Position numbers and translations under genes: made by a program. A stretch of DNA of 64,000 nt, taken from NCBI GenBank assembly GCA_963785565.1, contig CAWAVV010000033.1, positions 1-64,000 on the forward strand, in the 5' to 3' direction. The stretch comes from AP-15 sp963785565 (GTDB lineage: Bacteria; Pseudomonadota; Alphaproteobacteria; ATCC43930; CGMCC-115725). This document shows, piece by piece, positions 1-9,504 of this stretch. Position 1 is the first letter of the stretch. Every line of letters begins with the position of its first letter. Under the pieces are notes generated by a model. The model saw nothing but the letters and a program-made list of their open reading frames with translations, made no database searches and had not been told where the DNA came from.

Positions 1-2523
1 CCCGTCCAGTGTCCCCGGTACATGGAGGTCGGTCATCAGCGCCTGGATCTTGTCAACCGCCTGACCGAGCGCCACGCCCGGCGCCAGATTGAACGACAAG
101 GTCACGGCGGGAAATTGGCCCTGATGGTTGATCGAGAGCAATTCGACTTTTGAGGTGAAATGCGCGAATGCGCTCAATGGAATCTGCGCTCCATTGGGTC
201 CGGCGATAAAGATCTTTGACAGCGCCGTCGGATCCCTTTGAAACTGGGGTTGAACCTCGAGGATCACTTTGTACTGGCTGGTCGAGGTATATATATTTGC
301 TACTTGACGCTGACCAAACGCATCATAAAGCGTCTGGTCGATCAGCGACGGCGAAATGCCCATCCTCGATGCGGCATCGCGGTCGATCTCCATCGCGATG
401 TGCGGCGCGGCGACCTGCTGGTCAGAGGCTACGTCTTGGAGCTCCGGCAGCTTCTTCATCCCCCGTTCGATGATCGGCGCCCAGTGATTGATCTCGTCCT
501 GGTTGGTGTCGGTCAGCGTATATTGATACAAGGTGCGGCTGAGGCGCCCGCCGACGCTGATGTCCTGCCCGGACTGCATGTAAAATTTGATGCCCTGGAC
601 CGCAGCGACCTTGGGGCGCAGCCGCTGGATGATCTGGTTCGAGGTCGAATTGCGCTGGTCATGCGGCTTCAGCTGGATGAACACCCGAGCAGTATTCTCG
701 GTCGGGTTATACGCGGAGGCCCCGGTAAAGGATAAAATGCCGGAGACGTCGGGATCCTTCCGGACAATATCGACGATCTGGTGGGTGAGATCCGCCATAG
801 CCAGGAACGAGGTGTCCTCGCGCGTATCCCCCTGGCCAAAGATGAAGCCGGTATCCTGCTCCGGAAAAAAGCCTTTCGGAATAATTACGTAGAGATAGCC
901 GGTCAGGAAGATCAGCGCCAGGGTCGACAACAGGGTCGGCAATTGGTGGCGGAAGACAAAGCCGAGACCGCGGTCGTAGACGCGCAGCATCCAGTTGAAA
1001 CCACCCTCGAGGATTCGGTTAAGGCGGCCCGGAGTTTGATGCCCTTGCTCCTTGAGGAATAGCGAGCATAAAACCGGCGTCAGGGTCAGCGAAATCGCCG
1101 CCGAGGCCACGACCGCCACCGACACGGTGACGGCGAACTCTCGGAACAGCCGTCCGATAATGCCGCCCATGAACAGCAGCGGGATAAACACCGCGATCAG
1201 CGAGAAGGTGATCGAGATGATCGTAAAGCCGATTTGGCCGGCGCCTTTGAGCGCGGCGTCGAACGGGCGCATGCCCTGTTCGATATAGCGCATTATGTTC
1301 TCGATCATGACGACGGCGTCGTCGACGATAAAGCCGACCGAGATCGTCAGCGCCATCAACGAGATGTTGTCGAGGCTGTAGCCGACCGCATACATGACGG
1401 CAAGGGTTGCCAGCAACGACAGCGGCACCGCCATGCTCGGGATGATCGTCGCCCATAACGTTCGCAGAAACAGGAAGATAACGAGGACGACGAGGGTGAT
1501 CGTCACCATCATGGTGAATTGGACGTCATGCACCGCCGCGCGGATGACGAGCGAGCGGTCGGAGAGGAGCACGACATGGAGCGAAGGCGGGAATGATTCC
1601 ATGATCCGGGGAACCAATGCCTTGATCGTGTCGACCAGCTGAATCGTGTTGGCGCCGGCTTGGCGCTGGATCGCCAGACCCTCGGCCTTGGTATCGTTGT
1701 ACCACGCGCCGGTACGCACGTTCTGAACCGAATCAATCGCTTTGCCGACGTCTTTTACGCGAACCGGAGCGCCGTTGCGGTAAGCGATGATGACGTTGTT
1801 GAAGGCCGCGGCGTTGAACAACTGGTCGTTGGTGTCGAGAGTATAAGTCTGGTGTACGCCCTCGAGGCTGCCCTTCGGCCGGTCGAGCGTCGTCGTTGTC
1901 AGCGCGTTGCGCACGTCCTCAAAGCCGAGGCCGCGTGCCGCCAACGCCTCGGGATTGATCTGCACATGCGCGGCGTAGGGCTGCTGGCCGAAGATGCGGG
2001 ACTCCGAGACGCCGGGCACCGTCGACAGCTTTTGCGCCAGGATCGTGTAGGCAAAATCGTCGACCCGGTAGATCGGCAGCGCGTCGGAGTGGACCGCATA
2101 GATCAGAACCGGGCGATCGGCGGGATTGGTCTTGCGATAGGTCGGCGGAGTCGGCAGATCCGTGGGCAGCAGCCCGCTGGCGGCGTTGATCGCCTGCTGC
2201 ACGTCCTCTGCCGCCGCGTCGATGTTGCGCGACAGATCGAATTGCAAGGTGATCGACAGCGAGCCGATGCCGCTCGTCGAGGTCATTTGGTCGAGTGCGG
2301 GGATCGCGGCGAATTGCTGCTCGAGCGGCGTGGCAACCGCCGAGGCCATCGTATCCGGGCTGGCGCCCGGATAATTGACCGATACGACGATGGTCGGAAA
2401 ATCGACATTCGGCAACGCCGCCACCGGCAGCAGGCCGTAAGCGCCGACGCCGAACACCAGGATCCCCAGCATCAACAGCGAGGTTGCGATCGGTCGGCGG
2501 ATGAACGGTTCCGAGATGCTCAT
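1..2523 (-). CDS. RND multidrug efflux permease, C-terminus beyond the window
   Basis: Inner-membrane, proton-driven resistance-nodulation-division pump of the HAE-1 class (MdtB/MdtC/MexF-like). 841 codons are visible of about 1040 usual for the family. The N-terminus MSISEPFIRRPIATSLLM is the classic RND start, followed by the first transmembrane helix. The frame then shows the periplasmic porter region, a helix bundle, and the paired proton-relay aspartates D401-D402 in the segment VGFIVDDAVVMIEN, matching AcrB D407/D408. The gene lies 67 bases downstream of its adaptor on the same strand, so the two probably form one transcript. An outer-membrane partner is not in view. The frame is uninterrupted. 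Family assignment is secure; substrates cannot be inferred. Confidence 0.93.
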   Translation of the reverse strand, partial: MSISEPFIRRPIATSLLMLGILVFGVGAYGLLPVAALPNVDFPTIVVSVNYPGASPDTMASAVATPLEQQFAAIPALDQMTSTSGIGSLSITLQFDLSRNIDAAAEDVQQAINAASGLLPTDLPTPPTYRKTNPADRPVLIYAVHSDALPIYRVDDFAYTILAQKLSTVPGVSESRIFGQQPYAAHVQINPEALAARGLGFEDVRNALTTTTLDRPKGSLEGVHQTYTLDTNDQLFNAAAFNNVIIAYRNGAPVRVKDVGKAIDSVQNVRTGAWYNDTKAEGLAIQRQAGANTIQLVDTIKALVPRIMESFPPSLHVVLLSDRSLVIRAAVHDVQFTMMVTITLVVLVIFLFLRTLWATIIPSMAVPLSLLATLAVMYAVGYSLDNISLMALTISVGFIVDDAVVMIENIMRYIEQGMRPFDAALKGAGQIGFTIISITFSLIAVFIPLLFMGGIIGRLFREFAVTVSVAVVASAAISLTLTPVLCSLFLKEQGHQTPGRLNRILEGGFNWMLRVYDRGLGFVFRHQLPTLLSTLALIFLTGYLYVIIPKGFFPEQDTGFIFGQGDTREDTSFLAMADLTHQIVDIVRKDPDVSGILSFTGASAYNPTENTARVFIQLKPHDQRNSTSNQIIQRLRPKVAAVQGIKFYMQSGQDISVGGRLSRTLYQYTLTDTNQDEINHWAPIIERGMKKLPELQDVASDQQVAAPHIAMEIDRDAASRMGISPSLIDQTLYDAFGQRQVANIYTSTSQYKVILEVQPQFQRDPTALSKIFIAGPNGAQIPLSAFAHFTSKVELLSINHQGQFPAVTLSFNLAPGVALGQAVDKIQALMTDLHVPGTLDG

Positions 2524-2590
2524 CGGCGATTACCTGCGAGGTACAGTCGCGGCCAGTCGGGGCAACGCGAATGGGGTACCGCGGCGCCGC

Positions 2591-3735
2591 TCAGCCGGCG
2601 GCGCCCGGTGAACGGGGCTGGATCAGCCTGACATGGGCGCCTTCGGTCAGGCGAAACTGGCCATCGACGACCACCCGCTCGCCGAGCGTGAGGCCCTTGG
2701 TGACAACGGCGATGCCGTCCTGGACCGAGGCCACCTCGACAGCGCGCCGCTCGACGGTGTCGTCGGATTTGATGATATAGGCATAGGAACCATTGGGCCC
2801 GGCCTCGATGGTCTGCGACGGCACTGTCGCCACATTGGGGCGCACCCTCAAGACCACCCGCAGGCTGACGAATTCGCCGGGCCACAAGCGCTCGTCGAGA
2901 TTGTCGAAACGCGCCTTCAGGTGGATCGTGCCGGTGGTTTGATCGATCGAATTGTCGATCAGGGTCAGCTTGCCTTCGGAGAGCAGCGCGTTGCCGTCGC
3001 CGCTGTAGGCGCGCACCACGAGCGGCGATTTTTGCTGCTCTTGGCGAAGCTCGTCCAAGGTATCCTGCGGCAACGTAAAGCTGACAAAGATCGGCTTCAG
3101 CTCGGTAATCGTGACCAGCGCCGTGTTGTCGTTGGCATGGACCAAATTGCCTTTGTCGACGAGCCGCGAGCCGAGTGCGGCCGTCGATCGGCGAGCGGAT
3201 GTCGGCGTAGCCGAGGTTGAGTTCGGCGTTGTCGATCTGCGCCTGATCGCCCTTGATCGCGGCCTGCAGCTGCGCGACCAGCGCGGTCTGCTGGTCGTAG
3301 CTTTGCCGGGTCTGGTAGCCGGTGCCGAGCAGCTTCGAATAGCGCTCCAGGTCGAGCTTGGCGCCGGCGAGCTGCGCCTCGTCCTTTTGCTTGGCCGCCT
3401 GCGCCTGTTCGAGCGAGGCCTGATAGGGCCGCGGATCGATCTGGAACAGCGGATCGCCCTCCTTGACCTCCTGCCCTTCCTTGAAGTCGACCTTGAACGA
3501 TCTGGCCGTCGACGCGGGTCTTGACCGTGACCATGTTGTAGGCTTGAACCGTGCCGATGCCGTTCAGGAACACCGGGACATCCTTGGCGACAACCGTGCC
3601 CGCGGTGACCGGGATGCTCGGCGCCACGGTCTGCGCTCTCGCCGCCGGCGCTTCGCTGCCGGAGCTGCGCCACCAGATCACCACCGCCGCGGCCGCGAGG
3701 ATGATCGCGGCCGCGCCGATCGCACGCCTGATCAT
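2591..3735 (-). CDS. RND periplasmic adaptor (MdtA/HlyD family), two frame breaks
   Basis: Membrane-fusion protein that couples the RND permease to an outer-membrane channel. The N-terminus (MIRRAIGAAAIILAAAAVVI) is a signal anchor. Next come the lipoyl half-motif around VDGQIV, a helical hairpin rich in Ala/Gln/Lys, and the beta-barrel segment from GSRLVDKGNLVHANDN to the C-terminus. The protein changes reading frame twice: near 3500, where one base is extra after ATCGT, and near 3180, after SPIDGR. Each of the three frames is strongly adaptor-like and together they give about 380 residues, normal for the family. The start has AAGGGAG upstream. Either a recent pseudogene or, more likely, two assembly indels, since the partner permease is intact. 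Confidence 0.85.
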
Positions 3736-3772
3736 TGCGAGCGACTCCCTTGGTTATTAAAGTTAATGAATG

Positions 3773-3783
3773 TCTATCATAGA
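3773..3783. promoter_or_regulatory. Palindrome in AT-rich promoter region of the efflux operon
   Basis: TCTATCATAGA is a perfect 5-bp inverted repeat around one central base, about 40 bases upstream of the adaptor ATG. It lies inside the only AT-rich stretch of this locus (3750-3795), where a promoter for the minus-strand adaptor/permease genes would sit. A repressor site is a reasonable guess, but no regulator gene is adjacent. Confidence 0.35.
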
Positions 3784-3866
3784 TAATACCTATAGCTTTT
3801 GCCGGCTCGTGTCCATCCCAACCTCGTCCGGCGTGCCGCGCGCCAAACGTCGCAGGCGACTCTGAG

Positions 3867-4067
3867 CTATGGGTGCGGCGGAACCTCGATCGGCGCGCAG
3901 TTGGTGCGCCCCGACATCAGGCAATCTTCCAGCTTGGACTCCGCCCCGAGATCGCGGACCAGCACGACCCCGGCGATCGCCAGCGCCAGGACGATGACCA
4001 AGCCCATCAGCGCGGCCGTTCTGCGGTCGTCGGTCTCGCGATCGTCGTTCTCGAAGCGCTTGCTCAT
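3867..4067 (-). CDS. Small single-pass membrane protein, unknown function
   Basis: 66 residues starting MSKRFENDDRETDDRRTAAL. A charged N-terminal tail is followed by one hydrophobic helix (about residues 21-37, LMGLVIVLALAIAGVVLV) and a short periplasmic tail with two Cys (EDCLMSGRTNCAP). The open frame extends upstream to 4187, but this ATG gives the compact product with a charged cytoplasmic head. It sits between the ScsB/DsbD-like gene (85 bases upstream) and the efflux adaptor, on the same strand. No family was recognised. The Cys pair next to a thiol-disulfide reductase is suggestive only. Confidence 0.6.
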   Translation of the reverse strand: MSKRFENDDRETDDRRTAALMGLVIVLALAIAGVVLVRDLGAESKLEDCLMSGRTNCAPIEVPPHP

Positions 4068-4152
4068 CGGCCGCCCGAAAATATCGCAGAAACTACGCGC
4101 CCGCCAGTCAGGCCGCCGAAAAGCAGGACGAATTCGGGCGGCCGGGCCGATG

Positions 4153-6279
4153 TTATCGCGATGCGACCCCGCGCGAGGCGGCGTCATCGAGGGCGCTTTC
4201 CACGGCGCCGGAGGTCAGCAGCTCGGGCAACAGCTCGCCCGCCGGCCGACCCGGGCCGTAGACCGCATTGAACGGGATGCCGTAGCGGCCGAAATCCTGC
4301 AGATAGCGGGTCAGCGCCGGGTCCGGCCGGGTCCAGTCGCCACGCATCGCCACGACATCCGGGTCCGAACAGCCGGCTCGCGACCGGGTCGCGGTCGAGC
4401 ACCGCCGCCTCGTTGACCTTGCAGGTCAGACACCAGGCCGCGGTCACGTCGACAAACACGGTCTTGCCCTCGCCGACCAATTGCGGGATCGCGCTCGGAT
4501 CGAATGGGCGCCAAGGGCCAGCCGCCGCGGCGGCCTCGCGCTCGACGCCGGCAAAGGCCGGCCACAACACCGCGGCCGCCACCAACACTATCGAGGTTGC
4601 CGAGGCGAGCCGCGCCGCGAATGCCGGCAGCCGGGGCCATTGCCTCAGCGCGAGCAGCCCGAGCACGAGGGTGAGCGCGGACGCGGCGCCGAGCGCCACC
4701 CGCTCGCCCGATAGCGCCGCCAGAACGAACAGCAGCCAGACCGCGGTGCCGGCCAAAACCAGACCGAGCCCGGCGCGCAGCCAAACCATCCAGCGCCCGG
4801 GCTTGGGCAGCAGCCGGACCAGCCGCGGAAACGCAGCGGCGGCAAGATAGGGTGCGGCAAAGCCCAGCCCGAGCGCCGCGAACACCAGGGCGATCGGACC
4901 CGGTCCTTGCGCCAGCGAAAACCCGACCGCGGTGCCGACAAACGGCGCCGAGCACGGGGTGGCGAGCAAGGTGGCAAAGGCCCCGGTCAGAAACGCATCC
5001 GCATTGGGCCGCCGGCTGCTGCTCGCGGCCGCCGCGTCATAGGCGATCCGCGGCAATCCGATCGTCAGCCATCCCCACAGGCTGGCCGCGAACAAAGTCG
5101 TCAGCGCCGCCATTGCCGCGATAAACCACGGCCACTGGAATTGAATGCCCCAGCCGATCGCCGACCCGGACGCCTTCAGCCCGATCAGCGCCGCGGCGAT
5201 CAGCGCGAACGAGGCGAGCACCCCCAGCGCGGTCATCAGCAACCCGGCCCTGACCCGCCGCCGCTCGGCCCCGGCATGGCTCGCCACCGACAGCATCTTT
5301 AACGACAGTACCGGCAGCACGCAGGGCATGAAGTTCAGAACGAGCCCGCCCAGAAGAGCGACGGCGAGGATCGGCAACAGCCGTGGCGCATCGCCGCGCA
5401 CGCGGCTCGGTGAGCGGCGTGGCCGGGAATTCGGCCGCCCTCGCGCCGTCGACAAACGTCAAGATCAGTTTTGTGTCGGCAATGCCCGCGGCGCCGGCGT
5501 CGCGGATCGGCACGGTCAGGCGCGCGAAATGACCGGATTGGGAAAGTTCCACCTCCGGCCGGCCGGGGGAGCCCTTGGCCAAGCCTTCGACAAACAGGTC
5601 GGGCGTCTGAAAGGCAGCACTGATCGAGCGCAGCCGAACGACCAGGGACGCGTCCCGGCCTGCGTCCGCGGCGCCGACCGAGATCAGCCCGATCCCGGCG
5701 GCGCCGAGGCTTTGCGGGACCCGAATCGCGCGCCGCGGCGATCAACGCTGCCTGGGGCGACGGGGTCGCTGCGCCCGCGGGCAGGCTCAGCTCCAGTTTC
5801 GCCGAATACGGCACGCAGATATTGGCGCAGGCGGCATAATCGATCGCGGCGTGCAACACCACCGGGCGCCCCGGATGCGCCAGGGTCAGCGCGATCGGCA
5901 GGACGACATGGTTCTCGTACCCTGCGGTCTCGAACCCTTGCAAAGACCAGCGCTGCGGCGCCGGCCAAGCGATCTCGGCGTGTGCCAAATTGTCCGAGCC
6001 CGCCCAGTCGATGCTCGGCGGTATGCCCGCGTCCCCCGGCGAGCGCCAATAGGTGTGCCAGCCGGGCGCCAGCCTGATTTCGAGCCCGGCCTCGATCGCC
6101 GACGCCGACCCGGTCGCCTCGGTCGCGGTGATCAGCCGGGCGGCGGCGTGGCTGTCGCCTACCCATCCCGTCGCCGCGGCATACGCGCCCGCGGGACAAG
6201 CGAGCGCCAGCACCGCTAAGACCCAAGCGCTCCGGTACAGCCCCCGCTTGCGGCCGCGGTTCGTCGAGCTCGCGATCAT
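4153..6279 (-). CDS. ScsB/DsbD-type thiol:disulfide interchange protein, three frame breaks
   Basis: Transmembrane reductase that passes electrons from cytoplasmic thioredoxin to periplasmic thiols. Order of parts: signal peptide (ending PAGAYAAA), periplasmic DsbD-N-like domain with a Cys pair in AACANICVPY (about residues 151 and 155), membrane domain with the Cys-Pro motifs NFMPCVLPVLSLK and ATPCSAPFVG, and a C-terminal thioredoxin-like domain with TAAWCLTCKVNEA. The coding frame shifts near 5720 (extra G), near 5400 (one base missing) and near 4361 (extra base in CCCGG). The concatenated protein is about 700 residues, normal for ScsB. It neighbours copper genes, as scsB does in scsABCD loci. 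An ATG at 6315 is possible but would overlap the upstream gene. Probably functional with assembly indels. Confidence 0.85.
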
Positions 6280-6302
6280 CAATCCGCGCGATCCGGTGGC
6301 CT

Positions 6303-6491
6303 TCAGCGCCGCCATTGCTGGTTGGGGCGCTCGCCTCCACCCATCATCCCGCCACAGCCGCTCATCATCCGGCCCATCCAGCCGCCCCAGGAGCCGTCAG
6401 TCTGCGCGCGAACGTAGATCGCCGGCAACGCCACGAGGGCGATGGCAACGGCAAAAGCAGAAAGAGCGCGTTTTGTGGTCGAACTTATCAT
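6303..6491 (-). CDS. Small secreted Met/Gly-rich peptide of the copper cluster
   Basis: 62 residues. A clear signal peptide (MISSTTKRALSAFAVAIALV, cleavage expected after YVRAQ) precedes a short mature part rich in Met, Gly and Trp (GWMGRMMSGCGGMMGGG). Met/Cys clusters of this kind bind Cu(I) in periplasmic copper proteins; that role is inferred. GGAGG lies 6 bases before the ATG. It sits 43 bases downstream of the DUF411 gene and just upstream of the ScsB-like gene, on the same strand. The multicopper oxidase upstream carries a very similar MMGG repeat inside its sequence. Confidence 0.65.
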   Translation of the reverse strand: MISSTTKRALSAFAVAIALVALPAIYVRAQTDGSWGGWMGRMMSGCGGMMGGGERPNQQWRR

Positions 6492-6534
6492 ATCAGCCTC
6501 CGTTTCTCTCCCGGATTGGAGTAGATGCTCTGAA

Positions 6535-6987
6535 TTACGGCGCCATCATGAACACCCTCGGCGCCGCGTCGCCGCGCGCAATCTCGTAGATCGCGATCGG
6601 CTCCGGGTGCGGCCCCGGCATTCCCGGCAGCCCCGTTGGCATGCCCGGGATCGAGATGCCGACGATCTTCGGCCGGTCGGCCAACAGCTTGCGGACCGCG
6701 GCGATCGGCACATGGCCGATCACGACATAACCCTCGATCATCGATATGTGGCAGCCGTCGAGCGCTTCCGGTACCCCCTTCTCGCGGGCCATCGTTATCA
6801 GGTCGTTGGTCGGCACGACATCGACGGCAAAGCCGTTCTGCCGCAAGTAGTCGGCATAGCCCTCGCAGCAGCTGCATTGCGGGTTCTTGTAGAGCGTGAC
6901 CCGCATCGGCGCCGCCGCAGCGGGCAGCGGCAGGATGAAGGCGGAGCAAGCGAGAAAGAGGGTGCTCCGGCGGCTGATCATGCTCAT
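6535..6987 (-). CDS. DUF411 metal-binding protein (CopG-like)
   Basis: 150 residues, exported (MSMISRRSTLFLACSAFILP, then PLPAAAA). The mature protein has the DUF411 hallmark YKNPQCSCCEGYADYL with three clustered Cys, and the conserved IEGYVVIGHVP and GISIPGMP segments. DUF411 proteins accompany copper and heavy-metal resistance genes and are thought to bind or hand over copper in the periplasm. The frame opens at 7002, but AAGGGAA sits correctly for the ATG at 6987. It lies 33 bases after the multicopper oxidase on the same strand, so co-transcription is likely. Confidence 0.85.
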   Translation of the reverse strand: MSMISRRSTLFLACSAFILPLPAAAAPMRVTLYKNPQCSCCEGYADYLRQNGFAVDVVPTNDLITMAREKGVPEALDGCHISMIEGYVVIGHVPIAAVRKLLADRPKIVGISIPGMPTGLPGMPGPHPEPIAIYEIARGDAAPRVFMMAP

Positions 6988-7020
6988 GGCAATTCCCTTC
7001 AAGATCGGTGTTGAGCGACC

Positions 7021-8451
7021 TCATGCGACGCGGATGACGGTCATCATTCCGGCCATCTGGTGGTCCATGATGTGGCAGTGAAAGAGCCAGTTGCCGGGGT
7101 TGTCGGCGACAAAGGCGACTTCCACGGTCTGGCGCGGCTCGACCAGCACCGTGTCGCCCCAAATGTTGTGGGGGACCGCAGCGCCATTTCGTGTTAGCAC
7201 GCGAAAGCTGTGGCCGTGCAGGTGCATCGGGTGCCACCAGGCGGTTTCGTTCTTCAGCGTCAGCACGCAGCTCGTGCCGCGACGCAAAATCAGCATCGGC
7301 GTCATATCTGCCGAGCCGTCCCCGGTCATCGATTTGCCGTTGATCGCCCATGCGGCGCCGCCTCCCATCATACCGCCCATCATCCCGCCCATCATCCCCA
7401 TGCCGCCCATCATCCCGCCTTGGAGCCGGACGACATGGCGCTTGGCTGCGGCGAGATCGGGCTGGGGCAGCGGGTTCGATCGCAGGCGGATCGGTGCGTC
7501 GAGAGGGTGTTCGCGCAATGTCCGGCCGGCATCGTAAGCCAGCTCGACCAGCGTGTAGGCGAGCCGGGCGCCGTAGAAATCGTCGGTGACCGCATGCCGG
7601 CTGCCGGGCGCGCCGTTCATGTCGAGGATCAAATCGGCGCGCATTGCCGGACCGAGCAACAGCCGGCCCTTGGGCTCGTGCGGATCGCAGGGCTGACCGT
7701 CGAGCGCAATCACGACCGGGCGGTGGCCGGCAAAGGCGAGCGCCATGATGCGCGCGGTCGCGGCGTTGACGATGCGCAGGCGGATGCGCTCTCCGGCCCT
7801 CACCGACAGCGCGTCTGGCACACGGCCGTTGATGGTGACGGTGTTGCCAACGCGGCCCGCCATCGCCGCTTCCATGCGGTTGCCAAAGCCCGGTGCGATC
7901 TGTGCCTCGCGGCTCAGACGCCAGTCCTGGACCACCCAAACCAGCTCGCGATCGACCTGCGGCGGTTCGGGTTCCGCGACGATCAGCGCTCCGGCGAGAC
8001 CGCGCCCCATCTGTTCGAGGCTGTTGTCGTGCGGATGATAGAGAAACGTGCCGGCGTCGGGCGGGATGAACTCATAGCGGAAGCTGCCGCCGGGCTTGAT
8101 AGGCGGCTGGGTCAGTCCCGGCACCCCGTCCATCGCGTTGGGCAGCCGGATGCCATGCCAATGCACCGTCGTGTCCGCGACGAGCCCATTTTCGGCACGG
8201 GCTCGGAACGGCTGACCCTGTGGGATGCGCAGTAGCGGTCCCGGCACCGACCCGTTATAGGCAAAGACCGCCGTCGCGGGATGGCCATTATCGACCAGCG
8301 GCAATTGTGCGGGCGCCGCAGTCAGAATCGCCTGGCTGGGCGGCTCGGCGGCGACACCGATCCGGCTCACGTTTGGCAAAGCCGTGGTGGCGGCGGCGCC
8401 GAACTTCAAAAACTGCCGGCGATTGGCTACTGGCCCAAAACTACTTGCCAT
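7021..8451 (-). CDS. Tat-exported multicopper oxidase (CopA/CueO-like)
   Basis: 476 residues. The N-terminus carries a twin-arginine motif (NRRQFLKFGAAA, R11-R12). Copper ligands are complete: HWHG and HPHD (type 2/3), HPMHLHGH, and HCHIMDHQM near the C-terminus, which provides type 1 and type 3 ligands including the axial Met. A Met/Gly-rich insert (repeats of GGMMGGMMG, about residues 355-375) precedes the third cupredoxin domain, as in copper-tolerance oxidases that oxidise Cu(I). It probably detoxifies periplasmic Cu(I). GGAAGGACGAG precedes the ATG. It heads the run of copper-linked genes on this strand, after a Cys-rich small gene. Confidence 0.93.
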   Translation of the reverse strand: MASSFGPVANRRQFLKFGAAATTALPNVSRIGVAAEPPSQAILTAAPAQLPLVDNGHPATAVFAYNGSVPGPLLRIPQGQPFRARAENGLVADTTVHWHGIRLPNAMDGVPGLTQPPIKPGGSFRYEFIPPDAGTFLYHPHDNSLEQMGRGLAGALIVAEPEPPQVDRELVWVVQDWRLSREAQIAPGFGNRMEAAMAGRVGNTVTINGRVPDALSVRAGERIRLRIVNAATARIMALAFAGHRPVVIALDGQPCDPHEPKGRLLLGPAMRADLILDMNGAPGSRHAVTDDFYGARLAYTLVELAYDAGRTLREHPLDAPIRLRSNPLPQPDLAAAKRHVVRLQGGMMGGMGMMGGMMGGMMGGGAAWAINGKSMTGDGSADMTPMLILRRGTSCVLTLKNETAWWHPMHLHGHSFRVLTRNGAAVPHNIWGDTVLVEPRQTVEVAFVADNPGNWLFHCHIMDHQMAGMMTVIRVA

Positions 8452-8518
8452 AACTCTCGTCCTTCCAGCGCGCGTTTACGCGGGCGCCGTCTCCGCCAGT
8501 CCGCGAGCGGACGGCGGT

Positions 8519-8851
8519 CTAACCGAGGACGATGGGTCTAGGCGGGAACGGGTCGGGCGCCGGCGCAGCGCCGATGGTGACCGGACTCGGGGTGGGCGCG
8601 TAGGCGAGACGTGCAAATGCCGGCGCGTATGATGTCGTCATAGCCGCCAATCCGATCGCGGCCCCGGCACAGGCGAGCGCGCCACATGCCATCTTGCCGA
8701 GATCGCCACCAGCCGGGGCCTTGTCCGGGCAATGCCCGCAGGGTGTCGCCACCGGCATAGGCATCGCCGAGACGCCACTCGTCGGCATCGCTGCCAGCAC
8801 AAAAGCGACGGCGGTCAACACAAGGATCAAGCGTCTAAAGAATCCGCCCAC
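8519..8851 (-). CDS. Cys-rich DUF2946-like secreted/membrane protein
   Basis: About 110 residues from a proposed GTG start (VGGFFRRLILVLTAVAFVLA). The frame stays open to 8977, but the signal-like helix begins here. The helix ends near MPTSGVSA. A Cys cluster follows (TPCGHCPDK ... KMACGALACAG), then a second hydrophobic stretch and a Pro-rich tail. This layout matches small DUF2946-type proteins found beside copper and cation efflux genes. It lies 67 bases upstream of the multicopper oxidase on the same strand, so it may be the first gene of the copper operon. Function unknown; metal sensing or binding is an inference from the Cys residues. Confidence 0.6.
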   Translation of the reverse strand: MGGFFRRLILVLTAVAFVLAAMPTSGVSAMPMPVATPCGHCPDKAPAGGDLGKMACGALACAGAAIGLAAMTTSYAPAFARLAYAPTPSPVTIGAAPAPDPFPPRPIVLG

Positions 8852-9190
8852 ACCCCGTAGATGGCGTTTATACCCCCCTCGGCAAGACCCAACCGCGCGC
8901 CGCTCGGAATTGCTTTTTCGGTCTCGGACGGTCGAGCCGTGCGATCTCCCACACGATCGCGGAGCAATGACAGCCAATCACGGCCCGAGCAAGGCCGGCG
9001 ATCCTCGACCACCGGGCGCTCGGCGTTTAAGGGGGCGGGGTCGGCGCGCCGGGCAAGATCACAAAACGGCGGCACACCAATGCGATACACGTTTTTGTTG
9101 TAGCTAGGGCCAGATGGGGGCTGCAACATCGGGTAGCCCTGCCCTCCCGGATAGTGTCGGCGAGGGCGATACCCCGAAGCGAATCCCCAG
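8852..9190. other. 339-base gap without a convincing gene
   Basis: Open frames here lack recognisable protein character and overlap each other on both strands. The gap should contain the promoter of the minus-strand copper cluster. No clear CueR-type dyad was recognised by eye. Confidence 0.4.
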
Positions 9191-9397
9191 CTACCCCGGC
9201 CGCCGCCACACCCGATCAAAAGGGGCGTTCAATTCCACGAAGCTCTTATGCCTCGCGATCCATTCCTCCGCTTTCGCCTCGGTCGCGAAGCTACTCATTG
9301 TGGTCGGATAGGTGCCGGGTATTGCGATTTCGACGCCGAAGGTCCCACCTTCCAGCGGAACGGTACGGTAGGTCGCCTCAGCGTGCGGGTGTGCCAT
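9191..9397 (-). CDS. Small conserved protein, paralogue of the one at 25428
   Basis: 68 residues, soluble, no signal peptide, beginning MAHPHAEATYRTVPLEGGTF. It is clearly related to the product of 25428-25673: both share HPHAEA, a Val/Ile-rich central strand pattern, FATEA.AE.WI..HK and a basic Pro-rich C-terminus. The presence of two diverged copies in one window supports a real gene. The ATEA/EWI segment resembles small proteins with a single beta-beta-alpha unit, but no named family is recognised. Ribosome-binding site weak. It stands alone between unrelated small genes. Confidence 0.65.
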   Translation of the reverse strand: MAHPHAEATYRTVPLEGGTFGVEIAIPGTYPTTMSSFATEAKAEEWIARHKSFVELNAPFDRVWRRPG

Positions 9398-9504
9398 AGC
9401 CGTGCTGTCAATATGGGATGCCGAGAGCCGATCGGAAAGCCGGCGTCAAATGGTCCTAAACTCAGACTGACCCACTTATCACAGTGGGAATTATCGGGAC
9501 TGTC

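Noticed and set aside
1660..2631. 323-codon plus-strand frame opposite the RND permease
   Set aside because: Antisense shadow of a clear RND coding frame, Arg/Gln-rich with no motif.
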